From NCBI RefSeq assembly GCF_019890615.1, contig NZ_JAINVZ010000005.1, forward strand, positions 62,001 through 126,000: a DNA stretch of 64,000 nt, given 5' to 3'. Source of the stretch: Streptantibioticus parmotrematis (GTDB lineage Bacteria > Actinomycetota > Actinomycetes > Streptomycetales > Streptomycetaceae). Numbering within the stretch: the first letter of the stretch is position 1; each line of letters opens with the position of its first letter. The notes beneath the pieces are model-generated. The model ran no database searches, was not told the DNA's origin, and worked only from the letters and a program-made list of their open reading frames with translations. Below are positions 23,501-31,195 of the stretch, in pieces. The position numbers were made by a program, and so were the translations under genes.

Positions 23501-23888
23501 CCTCGGCGAGCCGGATCAGCCGCGCCCTGAACACCGGGCCGCCGGCCAGGTCGAACGGCTCCAGCGCGGCCCGGTTCACCTCCTCGTCGGCAGCCGTCGG
23601 ACGGGCCGTCGCCGGAAGGTCCGTGAGATCGGTGAGGGTCAGCGGCACCACGGCCCGTGCCGCGATCCGCATCACCGGGCCGCCGTCCACGACGGGGAAG
23701 GTGGCCCGCAGCGCGTCGTGCCGCTCGACCAGCCGTCCGATCGCCCACTCCAGCGCGGCGACGTCGAGCGCGCCGCGCAGCCTGGTGGCCTTGGGGACGT
23801 TGTACTCGCTGCCCTGCGGCCGCAGTTGCCAGAAGAACCAGAGCCGCTGCTGCGCAGAGGCCAGCGGTGACACGCGCTCGCCGGCCAT
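20544..23888 (-). CDS. NRPS, C-A-T module with Leu specificity
   Basis: 1114 residues; the ATG at 23888 is one base after the stop of the carrier-protein gene. Condensation domain about 8-450 with HHIVVDG at 139-145. Adenylation domain about 465-955 with YTSGSTGRPKG at 611-621, FDASAWE at 656-662 and NNYGPTE at 743-749. Carrier with Ser1004 in IGGHS. A basic, Ala/Pro-rich tail of about 75 residues may dock to the PKS. The pocket reads D-A-W-F-L-G-N-V-V plus Lys, identical to the canonical leucine code, so Leu is a strong prediction. Residues 771-902 lie in the 394-bp block shared with the Ser-like module. Next in line is the KS-ACP protein, so Leu would be extended to a 4-amino-3-oxo acyl unit. 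Confidence 0.94.
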   Translation of the reverse strand: MAGERVSPLASAQQRLWFFWQLRPQGSEYNVPKATRLRGALDVAALEWAIGRLVERHDALRATFPVVDGGPVMRIAARAVVPLTLTDLTDLPATARPTAADEEVNRAALEPFDLAGGPVFRARLIRLAEDDHILLLAFHHIVVDGWSLGIVERELAALYAARRDAAPDPLPDPPHAYEDYVAAERRMLGGPRRAEALSYWRRQLTDAPAQLTMPTDRPHPPVADHTGDSAPFLASPQLGQEIQALARRHRVTRFVVLLGCYAALLSRLSSSEEVVVGVPVSGRTTLEVEDVVGLFVNMLPVRIRVAPDMTFGALLHHVRDTFLAGYEYQDLPFQQVVEELQPERLTSRHPVFQAAFTYEDTAAEGSVLPGLAASSVPLRTETAKFELTLHMAWGAGRVEGFTGYRADLFDARTAGLLGERYLRLLSASVAAPDTPVSALPVLGRREERALLSGGTRPPAPGAERVDRTVRRRAKDRPESVAVRQAGVELSYGELDRKAQALATVLRERGAGPERLVAVCLPRGADLAVAVLGVLRSGAAYVPLDPAHPPSRLNAILDEAGPLCTVTDSAHAPLVSGPVLNVDEAVTAAYATGHDAASGTIDALSDLAYVIYTSGSTGRPKGVMVEHRGLAHLVAWHHEEFGLGPEDRATMIAAPGFDASAWEIWSALTAGATLEVPDAETVLSPGDLTRWLAEHRVTSCFVPTPLIERMARAPWPDGAPHTVLTGGDRLRTPERRSWPFRLVNNYGPTESTVVATSGTVSSDGDGAAGLPDIGRPLPGVEVYILDTDLRPVPIGVPGELYLGGPQLARGYLTRPDLTADRFIPHPHTTTPGQRLYRTGDLARWNTNTTLDYLGRNDHQLKIRGFRIEPGEIENTLRDHPTIHDAITTTTTTTDQSEPTLTAYLVLAEGAAPPDREALNQHVGRHLPGYMRPHRYYVLPAFPLTTNGKVDRAALADGAVPLDAGTATGSAARSPMERTVAAVWARALGHDVFGVRDNFFDIGGHSMLLATVREHLARELDRPLAILTLFEHPTIESLAGHLTASDGDRTGSPTRAPAQGAGRPTPLTDGAPADDPAAKRLKRGNARLRAMRAQQRGAADPAGAASPIAEPLGTKD
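21183..21576 (-). repeat. 394-bp direct repeat, copy in the Leu A domain
   Basis: Partner of 15039-15432 in the same orientation, about 6.1 kb away, with no difference found by eye over 394 positions. It begins just after the specificity-determining region, so the two modules keep different substrates while sharing the C-terminal subdomain. Confidence 0.93.
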
Positions 23889-23889
23889 G

Positions 23890-24336
23890 TCAGCGCCCGT
23901 TCCGCTCGGCACCGCCACCATGGGCCGCTGTCGCCGCGGCGGTCATCGCGTAGGCCGACAACTCGGCGATGGTCGGGCACTCGAAGAACGCGGCGAGCGG
24001 CACCTCGACCCGCAGCGCCTCGCGCATCCGGGAGATCACCTGCGACGCGGCCAGCGAGTGACCGCCCAGCTCGAAGAAGTCGTCGTCGGGACGCAGACCG
24101 TCAAGGCGCAGCACCTGCTCCCAGATCCGGGTGACCACCGGACGCACCGAGTCGTACGAGAGCGGTCCTCCGACCGAACTCGGCCCCGTGCCAGTGGCGT
24201 TCGCCGGCGCGGGGGAAGGAGACGTGGCGGACGAAGGGGTACCGCCGTCCGATGCGCCGCCGTTGCGGCCGTCCGGCTCGCGGAGCGGTGTGCGGTCGAC
24301 GGTGGCGCCGTCTGCGGTCTGCCCGTTGGACCTCAT
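23890..24336 (-). CDS. Free-standing peptidyl carrier protein, first gene of the NRPS-PKS operon
   Basis: 148 residues from an ATG at 24336 with a GAGGAAG ribosome site about 9 bases upstream. Residues 1-65 are low-complexity (Gly, Ser, Pro, Ala). Residues about 66-135 form a carrier domain with phosphopantetheine Ser94 in LGGHS. No A, C or TE domain is fused. By gene order it would hold the starter unit offered to the first condensation domain of the Leu module. What charges it is unknown: the free Thr-type A protein, or an enzyme outside the window, are possibilities. The disordered N-terminus may be a docking or A-domain contact region. Confidence 0.88.
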   Translation of the reverse strand: MRSNGQTADGATVDRTPLREPDGRNGGASDGGTPSSATSPSPAPANATGTGPSSVGGPLSYDSVRPVVTRIWEQVLRLDGLRPDDDFFELGGHSLAASQVISRMREALRVEVPLAAFFECPTIAELSAYAMTAAATAAHGGGAERNGR

Positions 24337-25094
24337 GGGTGCAGGCTTCCTCTCTGCCCGGTCCGTGCCGGATCCCGGCGGGTTTCCCCGGGGCGTGGTT
24401 CCGTCCGTGCGTGCCGCTACGCGCGTCACACGGGGACGGAGGGGCGGGGATCGGGGTCGATTGCGAAGGAGATGTTCGGCGACTCGTCAGGTCCCGGAGC
24501 GCGTCCGGTACGACGGGCGGCCCGGGCGGCGACGGTTCGCCGGTCCATTCGACGCGGGGTCCTCCGCGGAATCATTCGGCGGAAGGCCAAGGCGCTCGGG
24601 CACGTGGTCGCTCTCATTTCGGTGGCGCGTGGTCAATGCGTGGGGGAGGCGCCGGAAAACGGCTCTCGGGCCTCCGTGCCGTTACCAAGGTGTACGGCCC
24701 AACCGGTCGGCTTTGCAAGGCGTCCTGCCCATTGGGGAGAAGGAGGCTGCACGTTGGGGCAGGCAATGAACCGCACAAGGTTCACGCAGGTCAGGCCGTA
24801 TGCGCAGGGTGTACATCGACTGAATCAAGACTGCCGCGGAGGTTACGCGCAGGGAGCCGAAGTGCCTGTTGGGGAAGGCCGGGGAAGGCCGGAGAAGCGG
24901 CGGAGAAGTGCCGCGGGAATGGATGAACTTGCGCGTTCTTCAAGATCATCCTAGCCTTCCCGGCAGGAGCCGACAGCGCTCTTCCGGGCCGTTCGTAATG
25001 AGGTGACCCCGCCATTGCGATGACGTCGCCGCGGGCTTGAGTGAATGGGTGTGGCCATTGTCACTCAACGGAATTACCCTCTTAAGGAACCATC
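24337..25094. other. 758-bp divergent intergenic region between the NRPS operon and the LuxR gene
   Basis: No reading frame here looks coding. The stretch is less G+C-rich than its neighbours, carries a tandem GGGGAAGGCC duplication at 24871-24890, and must hold the divergent promoters of the 17-kb operon and of the regulator. Confidence 0.6.
25037..25068 (+). promoter_or_regulatory. Inverted repeat upstream of the LuxR-type regulator, possible operator
   Basis: TTGAGTGA (25037-25044) and TCACTCAA (25061-25068) are perfect inverted arms, with inner arms ATGG and CCAT. The element ends 26 bases before the TTG start, a natural position for autoregulation or for binding by another regulator. 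Confidence 0.45.
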
Positions 25095-25760
25095 TTGATA
25101 CGAGAGTTCGTCCAGGATGTGTCGGCGAAGTCCGCGACCCTCGCGGTGGCCGTGCTGGCCAACGACCCGGTCACCGCCGAAGGCGCCGTCTCCTGGCTGT
25201 CGGCGTGCCAGGAGCTGACCGCCGTCCACTGGACGCACCGCCAGTCGGCCGACGTGCTGGCGGTGTTCGCCACCGAGGTCACCGGGGACACCCTGACCCG
25301 GGTCGAGCGCGTCCAGCGCGACCAGCAGGGCTGCCCGCTGCCGGTGGTCATGATCGCCAACGAATTACCCGAACACCATCTGCTGCGGGCGATCGACCTC
25401 GGCCTGGTGAGCTTCCTCTACCGGCAGGACAGCGGTTTCGACGAGATCAGGAGGGCTGTCGCGGAGGCCGCCGAAGGCCCGGAACCCGGTCGCCGCTTCC
25501 AGCAGGCGCTGATCCACCAGATCAAGACCGTCAGGGACAGCGTGCTGCTGCCGCACGGCATCAACGTCGCGGGGCTGTCACCCCGGGAGATCAAGGTACT
25601 GCGGCTGCTGGCCGACGGGTGGAGCACCCGGCACATCGCCGCCCGCCTCAGCTACTCCGAACGCACCGTCAAGAGCATCGTGCACAACGTCGTGACCCGG
25701 CTGAACCTGCGCAACCGCACGCATGCCGTGGTGTACGCGCTCCGGGCCGGGGTGCTGTGA
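25095..25760 (+). CDS. LuxR/NarL-family regulator flanking the NRPS-PKS cluster
   Basis: 221 residues. The start is TTG at 25095, supported by AAGGAA at 25084-25089 and the lack of a better ATG or GTG. The C-terminal 60 residues form a LuxR helix-turn-helix: LSPREIKVLRLLADG, then TRHIAARL and SERTVKSIV. The N-terminal part looks like a receiver-type fold (VVMIANELPEHH, then ALDLG-like loop) without a clear phospho-acceptor set, so it may be an atypical or orphan regulator. Codon 91 is TTA (25365-25367), the rare leucine codon read by the bldA tRNA in Streptomyces, so expression may be tied to development. Divergent from the operon, it is its likely activator. Confidence 0.87.
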   Translation: MIREFVQDVSAKSATLAVAVLANDPVTAEGAVSWLSACQELTAVHWTHRQSADVLAVFATEVTGDTLTRVERVQRDQQGCPLPVVMIANELPEHHLLRAIDLGLVSFLYRQDSGFDEIRRAVAEAAEGPEPGRRFQQALIHQIKTVRDSVLLPHGINVAGLSPREIKVLRLLADGWSTRHIAARLSYSERTVKSIVHNVVTRLNLRNRTHAVVYALRAGVL

Positions 25761-25924
25761 ACGGCCGGGCCGCGGCCTTCGCATGACGACGTTCCGCGGG
25801 GCGGCCCGGGGGACCGGTGCCGTGGTGGACCCGGCGGTGCGGAACCTGGCGACGCGGGCCGGCCCGCGAGGTGGACTCGGCGGCCCCAGGGGCTCGGGCC
25901 GCCGTCCGTCACACCACGAGCCGG

Positions 25925-26581
25925 TTACGACTCGGCGAGCTCGTACAGACCGCGGGCCGGCCGGCGCAGGCGGGCGTCGGAGGTGAGGCGCTCCAGGATG
26001 TTGCGCACGGAGTTGACGGCGCCGGGGGTGGCCTCCCGGTTGAGGGCGTCGTTGACCTGACGCGCCCGGATCGGCTCGCCCGCCTCGCGCAGCACCTCGA
26101 TGATGCGGTCGGCGAGACCGCCGCCCGCACGCGCGGCGTCGGCCTTGGGGGCGGGCGCCGCCTTCTTGCGGGAGGCGCCGGACGCGGGAGCCTTGGTGGC
26201 CTTCGTGTCCTTCTTCGCCTTGGTGGCGGTGGACTTGGCGGAGGTCTTGCCGGTGGCCTTCTTCGCCGTGCTCTTGCGCGGGGCGCGCGGGGTCGTCCTC
26301 TTCGGCTCCGGAGCGGACTCCTCCTGCGGACGCGGCGCCGGGATGGCCGCCTCGGGCAGTGCGGCGGCCGCGGCCTCCACGACCTCGGCACGCGCCGGGG
26401 CGGCGGGTGCGTCGGCCAGCGTCTCCAGCGCCCGCAGCGCGGACTCGATGGCACGCAGGCGGGTGGTGACGGCCTGCAACTCCGCCTCCAACCGATCCTT
26501 CTGGCGCTCCAGTTCGGGGACCTCGGCGCGCAGTCCCCCGATGGTGGTGTCGAGTTCCTTGGTGGGGTGGGTCGTTGCCAT
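25925..26581 (-). CDS. Histone-H1-like basic protein with coiled coil and winged-helix end
   Basis: 218 residues from the ATG at 26581, with AAGGAA 7 bases upstream. Three parts: a heptad-like segment at about 8-45 (predicted coiled coil); an Ala/Pro linker followed by a Lys/Ala-rich block at about 95-150 resembling histone H1 tails and other actinobacterial nucleoid proteins; and a C-terminal 60-residue domain (ADRIIEVLREAGEPIRARQV onwards) with winged-helix character. This suggests a chromosome-binding architectural protein. No close named homologue is recognised with certainty. It is convergent with the LuxR gene. Confidence 0.72.
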   Translation of the reverse strand: MATTHPTKELDTTIGGLRAEVPELERQKDRLEAELQAVTTRLRAIESALRALETLADAPAAPARAEVVEAAAAALPEAAIPAPRPQEESAPEPKRTTPRAPRKSTAKKATGKTSAKSTATKAKKDTKATKAPASGASRKKAAPAPKADAARAGGGLADRIIEVLREAGEPIRARQVNDALNREATPGAVNSVRNILERLTSDARLRRPARGLYELAES

Positions 26582-26929
26582 GATGTGTTTCCTTGTCTTT
26601 CCCTTGCCACTGGTAAGTGGGGTGCAACTGTAAGGGGCACAGGACGTGGAATACCAGGTGGCATCGCTCGGTCGTGTGGTCGGCAAGCGGATTCTCACCT
26701 GGGCCCGGGCCTGATGAGCGGCCCCGCGACACTGCTTCGCAGGAGGTCGCACGGGTGCCGTAGTGGCTCTCCGGCCTTACGTTGGTGGGGTGTTGGGGCT
26801 CCGTCCGCCACGGATTCCATCGTGGGACCACCTGTCGGTCACGTCCACACTCGTTCCCCTGATCGTGCCGTTGGTCGCATGACTGTTCGCCTGTCAGGGC
26901 GCTGAATGGCAGGATTCTGACGGCACGTT
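26582..26929. other. Gene-free stretch between the H1-like gene and the phage remnant
   Basis: About 350 bases with no credible reading frame. It must hold the promoter of the H1-like gene and the decayed 3' end of the tape-measure pseudogene; no palindrome or repeat of note was seen. Confidence 0.5.
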
Positions 26930-28471
26930 GGAGGCCCGGAGGAGAGGAAGCGCCACCCGTCCGTGTCACATCGCCCTGCACGTTCGGCAGCAGCACCTGC
27001 AAACCCTGCAGGAACACCGTGAACCCGGGATACACCGCATCCTGCGCGGCAGTCTCGAACGCCTTGAACGCGCCGCGCATGCTGAGGATCTGCTCGACCA
27101 TCCCGCAGCTGCCGGCGACATCCGCGACACGTCCTTCAGCAACTGGTTCGCCGCCTCGTTCGACGTGGACTTGGTCACGGCCATCTGGAGCTGCTGCTCC
27201 TCGATGGTGCTCGTGACGTTCCGCTCGGCGATCGCGACCTGCTGCGCGTCGACCTTCTGCTGGTAGGCGGCCTGGACGATGCCCTGCTTAGCCTGGATCA
27301 CCAGCTGTGTGCCGGCCACACCGTGCTGGTTGACCAGGTTGGCCTGGTAGGCGGCAGCGATCTCCTGATCCTGCGCGTTCTTCAACTGCTGCTGGGCCTG
27401 CGCCACCGAAAGGGTTGCCTGTTTGCGGTCCGGCTCTGTGGAGTAGGCGTTCTGGTCGATGAGGCGCTGGTTGTACGTCGCCTGGGTAATGCCTTCCTGG
27501 GGCTGCTCGACGGACAGCTTGGAGTCGGCGAGTTCGTCGTGGAGTTGCTGGATCCCCTCGTGGGCCTGTTCCCACGCCTGCATCAGGCTGTGCTGCGCTT
27601 CGGACGCCCGTAGTTGGCTTCTTCGACGCCCCGCTCGGCCTGTTCCAGGGCCTGGACCTGCTGCTCGGCGGCGTTGCGCTGCACCGACGCGAGGTTCATC
27701 TGCGCTTGCTCGGTCGCTGCAGTCACGGCGTCTTGGGACTGCTGCTCTCGGGCGAGCGTGACCGTGTTCTCGGCCTGTTCCTGCTGCACCTGGTTGGAGA
27801 ACTGGGTGGCTGGCCAGCTCTTGGGGCGTCAGGCCGACGTTTAGCGACGCCTGGTGTGCCGCCTCCAGGGCCTTCCCGATCGGCCCGAACGCCATCGCAC
27901 CGACAGCACACAGCGCACCCAACCCGACAGCAGCGCCACCGATCCCCGGAAGGAGGCTGGCAAGCTCGAGCGCTATCTGACCCTTATGGCCATGCTCGCC
28001 GCCCCCACCGCTGCCCTCCCCGCTGGAACCGGAGCCGCTGCCAGAGGCGCCGAGCTCGGGGGAAGCCGACTGCGCGTTCATCTGGTCGGGCTTCGCCCGC
28101 GCGGCAGCCAGCTTCGCGTTGAACTCGGCGTCGTCCAGCTTCAGGCGTGCCGTAGCTCCCTTGTCGTCGAGTTCGTCGAGTTCGTCGAGTTCGTCGAGCT
28201 TGGCCTTGACCTTGTCCGCCTTCGCGTCGAGGTCGCCGTTGTCGAGACACACCGAGGACTAAGCCAACGTCCCGTCGAGCTCATCGACCTTCGCCCGTGC
28301 CTCGTCCGCCTTCGCATGCAACTCAGAGGTGCCGAGAGTGACCTTGACCTTGCCGTCGACCCCCGCGGTCGCCTCATCGACCTTGGCCTTCAACTCCTCC
28401 TTGAAGCCCTTCGTGTCCGGACTCACCTGGACGAACGCCGTAGCAATCCGAAAGCCCTCAGGCATCGTCAC
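26930..28471 (-). pseudogene. Broken phage tail tape-measure gene
   Basis: Read from 28471, the first 70 residues have the start of actinophage tape-measure proteins (FVQVSPDTKGFKEEL, then Ala/Lys/Asp-rich helical repeats). An in-frame TAG at 28259-28261 interrupts it. The same frame continues through a glycine-rich and hydrophobic section. The similarity shifts frame near 27815, returns near 27610, and shifts again near 27125. The last recognisable piece (FLQGLQVLLPNVQGDVTRTGG region) ends about 26940, where the C-terminal half is missing. At least one nonsense and three frameshift lesions plus truncation make it non-functional. Confidence 0.8.
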
Positions 28472-28779
28472 ATCACCTCTCCGACAGCCGTGTCGGGCCG
28501 CTTCTGGTCGAGGAATGCGTCGGATGCGTGGCTGGCGATACCGGTTACCAGGTCGGCGACGGCGTCTGCGTCGAGGCCGCTCTCGGCGCAGATCAGGGCG
28601 GCGATCACGGTGAGCGCCCAGGCGACGTGCCGCGGCGCGTCTGTGCCGGCCAGGATGGCGTGTACGCCCTCGGCGTCGCCGGCGGCGCAGCAGCGGATCG
28701 CGGCGGCGTCCTTGAACGCGTCAATGCCGAGCGCCGGATCAACGTAGCCGTAGCTGTGAGGTCCGGTTTCCGCAGGCAC
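28468..28779 (-). CDS. Small phage-derived protein upstream of the tape-measure remnant
   Basis: 103 residues from a GTG at 28779 with AGGTGAAGG just upstream. The stop overlaps the tape-measure ATG (ATGA), the usual arrangement for small tail-assembly genes before a tape measure. It is Ala/Asp-rich and helical, with no catalytic motif. It is intact while its neighbour is broken, so it may be a leftover without function. The phage link rests on context. Confidence 0.6.
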   Translation of the reverse strand: MPAETGPHSYGYVDPALGIDAFKDAAAIRCCAAGDAEGVHAILAGTDAPRHVAWALTVIAALICAESGLDADAVADLVTGIASHASDAFLDQKRPDTAVGEVM

Positions 28780-29021
28780 GCCTTCACCTCATTCCGATCG
28801 AGCGACCGGCAGGTACCGAGTGCGCGCCGATTCTCGGAAAGGGGCGTCCTCTAGCGGCCACCTTGGGGGCGGGGTTGAACCGAACTAACGGCCGGAGGAA
28901 GCGTCGGCGGCTGGAGCGTAGAGCCCTCTGCGTGACGGTAGGTCACGGTCTAGCAACAAGGTGTACCCCCCGTTCTGGCCACTGCCAGAGTTGCCGCACA
29001 CCGAGCCAATCCGGGGGCAGC

Positions 29022-29534
29022 ATGACCGTTCCATCGCCTAACCCGCCCGCAAGACGCGCCGCTAAGGGCTGCGGGATCGCTGCAGCTATAGTCGTAGGCC
29101 TGTTCGTCCTGTCCGCCGTCATCGCCGGTATCGCTGGCGGCGGACGGAGATCGTCGCAGTCGGAGGCGAAGGCTTCGCACTCGGCGACATCGAGCCCGAC
29201 GTCTTCGGGAAGCACCTCCTCGGCAGTGCCGAGCAGCAGGCCCACCGCCATCGTCAGGCCCAAGTCGAAGGTCACACAGCAGTCGTGCCCGCCGACCCGC
29301 GACGTCATCGTGTGGATGCGCATTCCCGGAGTCCAAGACTCCGCCCAGGTGCTGGGGAACTACGACCAGCAGAACTGCGAGCCGACGTTCAAGACCGTCC
29401 AGGAGACCTCTCCAACGGAGCCTGGAGACTGCACCGAGGCCGCCTGGGCGAGCGACAACCCGGGGTACAACGTCGACGCCACGCCGGCTAGACGCCTGAA
29501 GCACGTATATGTCGCGGTTGGGCCGGCATGTTGA
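29022..29534 (+). CDS. Membrane-anchored extracellular protein with Cys-rich domain
   Basis: 170 residues from the ATG at 29022. A short basic N-terminus precedes one membrane segment (about 17-37), then a Ser/Thr-rich linker (about 40-75), then a small globular domain with four cysteines (in CPPT, NCEP, DCTE and the final PAC) that could form two disulfides outside the cell. Neither function nor family is recognised. It lies between the phage remnant and the HNH gene. Confidence 0.65.
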   Translation: MTVPSPNPPARRAAKGCGIAAAIVVGLFVLSAVIAGIAGGGRRSSQSEAKASHSATSSPTSSGSTSSAVPSSRPTAIVRPKSKVTQQSCPPTRDVIVWMRIPGVQDSAQVLGNYDQQNCEPTFKTVQETSPTEPGDCTEAAWASDNPGYNVDATPARRLKHVYVAVGPAC

Positions 29535-29592
29535 GAGGGGTGTCCGCAGCGCAGACGGCACTTCCAGCGCAACTCCAGTTCTGGAGCCGAGC

Positions 29593-30783
29593 TTGAAGAG
29601 ATACCAGACACCGAATAGCCGCGAGATCGAAAACTTCCTGCGCGCTGTGAGCAGAGGTCATGTCAGATGGGAAAGGCAGGGCAGCAGGGTCGCCCTGGAC
29701 GGAGGACGCCATAGGCTATACACGGTGACCGCTTCGCTACATCGGGACTTGTTCCCGCGAGTCTCCTTTATGCTCGACGGTTGCAACGATGAGCAACTGC
29801 ACTCCGTGAAGGCGACAATATTGCAGTACCGAGGGGGAGACCGCGAACGTCCATTAAAATCCTATGACTGGGTAGGTCGGCAGATCTCCGCCATCGGAAA
29901 CCCTCAGATCCGGTGGGTGTCGGGCGGCAATACAAAGGAGGAGTATCGTTATTCCCGGATAGAGGCGATCAGTTGGATCGCTGCTGCCTATACCTTACTT
30001 CACCCTGTGATCGACAAGGCGATTTGGCATGCGAAGCCGCCCAAGCCGAAGGCTAAGCCTGCGCCGGATCCTAAGCGAGTAGACCGCAACACGGTATCGC
30101 CGGAGCTGCAGGGGAAGAAGCCGTCACGATGGCCGATTCCCCTTACTCGCGCCAGACCGGTGACCAGACCGGCTGCCCTCGACATAGGTAGTACCCAGAC
30201 GCCCCGCATCAACCCTGCAGTCGCCCAGGCTGCGACTGGAGTGGCAGGGCAGCGCAGCAGCGCGAAACAGCCAGGGCTGTGCCCCATCTGCGGCAGACTC
30301 TTGCCGGCAGGCCGCTCCCGGCATCAACAGTGCGAGAATGCTTCCGTTTCCCAGCCCGCTACCGCGCATAAGGACGGGCCTACCACTGCTGGAGCTCGTC
30401 AGGAGCGGCAGCGGTACCGTGATCTAGTCGCACGCGTAGAGCAGCGGGAGGCCGCCACGGCCGGCCGCCGCTCCTCACACACGACCCGTGCCCCGCTGCG
30501 TCTCCGATTGGCGAGAGAAGCGGTCCTGGTTCGTTGCCAAGGCCGCTGCGAAAACCCGCACTGCACAGGCCAACCGGATGATGTCACCGCGCGCGGTGAA
30601 CCGATCCTCGAAGTAGACCACGTGCAGCCGATCGCCGACTGCGGGCGTGACCACCCGGTGCAAATGGTGGCGCTCTGCCCGAACTGTCACGCGGTTAAGA
30701 CTCGCGGCTCGAAGAAGGAGCAGTTACAGCAGTCCCTTCTTGATGTCGCTCGCAAGGCGCACCACCGATGGACGACTGGGTAA
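29593..30783 (+). CDS. HNH endonuclease-like protein, foreign codon use
   Basis: 396 residues if translation starts at the TTG at 29593, which has GGAG 6 bases upstream; an ATG at 29509 is an alternative but overlaps the previous gene. The N-terminal 150 residues form an unrecognised domain, followed by a Pro/Lys linker, a CPIC...C zinc-binding segment around residue 255, and a C-terminal HNH nuclease (VDHVQPIADCG, then CPNCHAVKTRG). At least three TTA codons (near 29853, 29995 and 30724) and a visibly lower G+C content set it apart from its neighbours and suggest transfer. A role in restriction or mobile-element biology is possible but unproven. Confidence 0.8.
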   Translation: MKRYQTPNSREIENFLRAVSRGHVRWERQGSRVALDGGRHRLYTVTASLHRDLFPRVSFMLDGCNDEQLHSVKATILQYRGGDRERPLKSYDWVGRQISAIGNPQIRWVSGGNTKEEYRYSRIEAISWIAAAYTLLHPVIDKAIWHAKPPKPKAKPAPDPKRVDRNTVSPELQGKKPSRWPIPLTRARPVTRPAALDIGSTQTPRINPAVAQAATGVAGQRSSAKQPGLCPICGRLLPAGRSRHQQCENASVSQPATAHKDGPTTAGARQERQRYRDLVARVEQREAATAGRRSSHTTRAPLRLRLAREAVLVRCQGRCENPHCTGQPDDVTARGEPILEVDHVQPIADCGRDHPVQMVALCPNCHAVKTRGSKKEQLQQSLLDVARKAHHRWTTG

Positions 30784-30880
30784 GGGCCCCCAGTGCGCGT
30801 AGTGTCCGTCAGGTTGGCGGACCGGCCCGCGCGCGAGCCAGATGCCCCGAGCAGTGCTGGGCCAGACTCTGGGATACGAA

Positions 30881-30922
30881 GGAGCCCCGCCGGGCGCCGT
30901 GGTGACGTCCAGGCGGGGCTCC
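30881..30922. terminator. Hairpin between convergent HNH and zinc-finger genes
   Basis: Arms 30881-30891 and 30912-30922 are a perfect 11-bp inverted repeat with a 20-base loop, placed between two convergent genes, so it probably serves both. Confidence 0.65.
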
Positions 30923-30932
30923 GTGTTGCCGG

Positions 30933-31139
30933 TCAGACGATCGTCCAGCTCCGCACGTGAGCCGGCCGGGTACCGCGGCCCTCGCAGCCCGTGCACTTCA
31001 CTCGGGACGCGCCGGACATCTCCGGCACAAGCCTCTCGCCCCGGCCATCGCACATCGAGCAGTGCTGCTTGGGCAACGCGGCCTGCGCACGCTGGACGTG
31101 GGCAACCAGCTCGGCATACTTCGGGTTGATCCACTCCAC
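30933..31139 (-). CDS. Small DnaJ-type zinc-finger protein
   Basis: 68 residues from a GTG at 31139 with GGAAGGGAG 7 bases upstream. A short helix leads into two C-x-x-C-x-G-x-G motifs (CSMCDGRG and CTGCEGRG), the zinc-binding repeat of the DnaJ cysteine-rich domain, without a J domain. Such minimal proteins are common in accessory regions of streptomycete genomes; the partner is unknown. Confidence 0.72.
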   Translation of the reverse strand: MEWINPKYAELVAHVQRAQAALPKQHCSMCDGRGERLVPEMSGASRVKCTGCEGRGTRPAHVRSWTIV

Positions 31140-31195
31140 GGCGGGTCTCCCTTCCTCTGCACGAAGGCTACGGCGTAACCGGCATACGCGGACAG

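Noticed and set aside
24337-25094. Small frames of about 70-200 codons in the NRPS/LuxR intergenic region
   Set aside because: No ribosome sites, no family motifs, and codon use unlike neighbouring genes.
25578-27101. 507-codon minus-strand frame spanning the H1-like gene
   Set aside because: Only its first 40 or so codons resemble phage sequence (tape-measure fragment); the rest is an out-of-frame reading of the H1-like gene.
27854-28747. 297-codon plus-strand frame with Leu/Val/Glu-rich repeats
   Set aside because: Antisense of the Asp/Leu/Lys repeat region of the tape-measure remnant.
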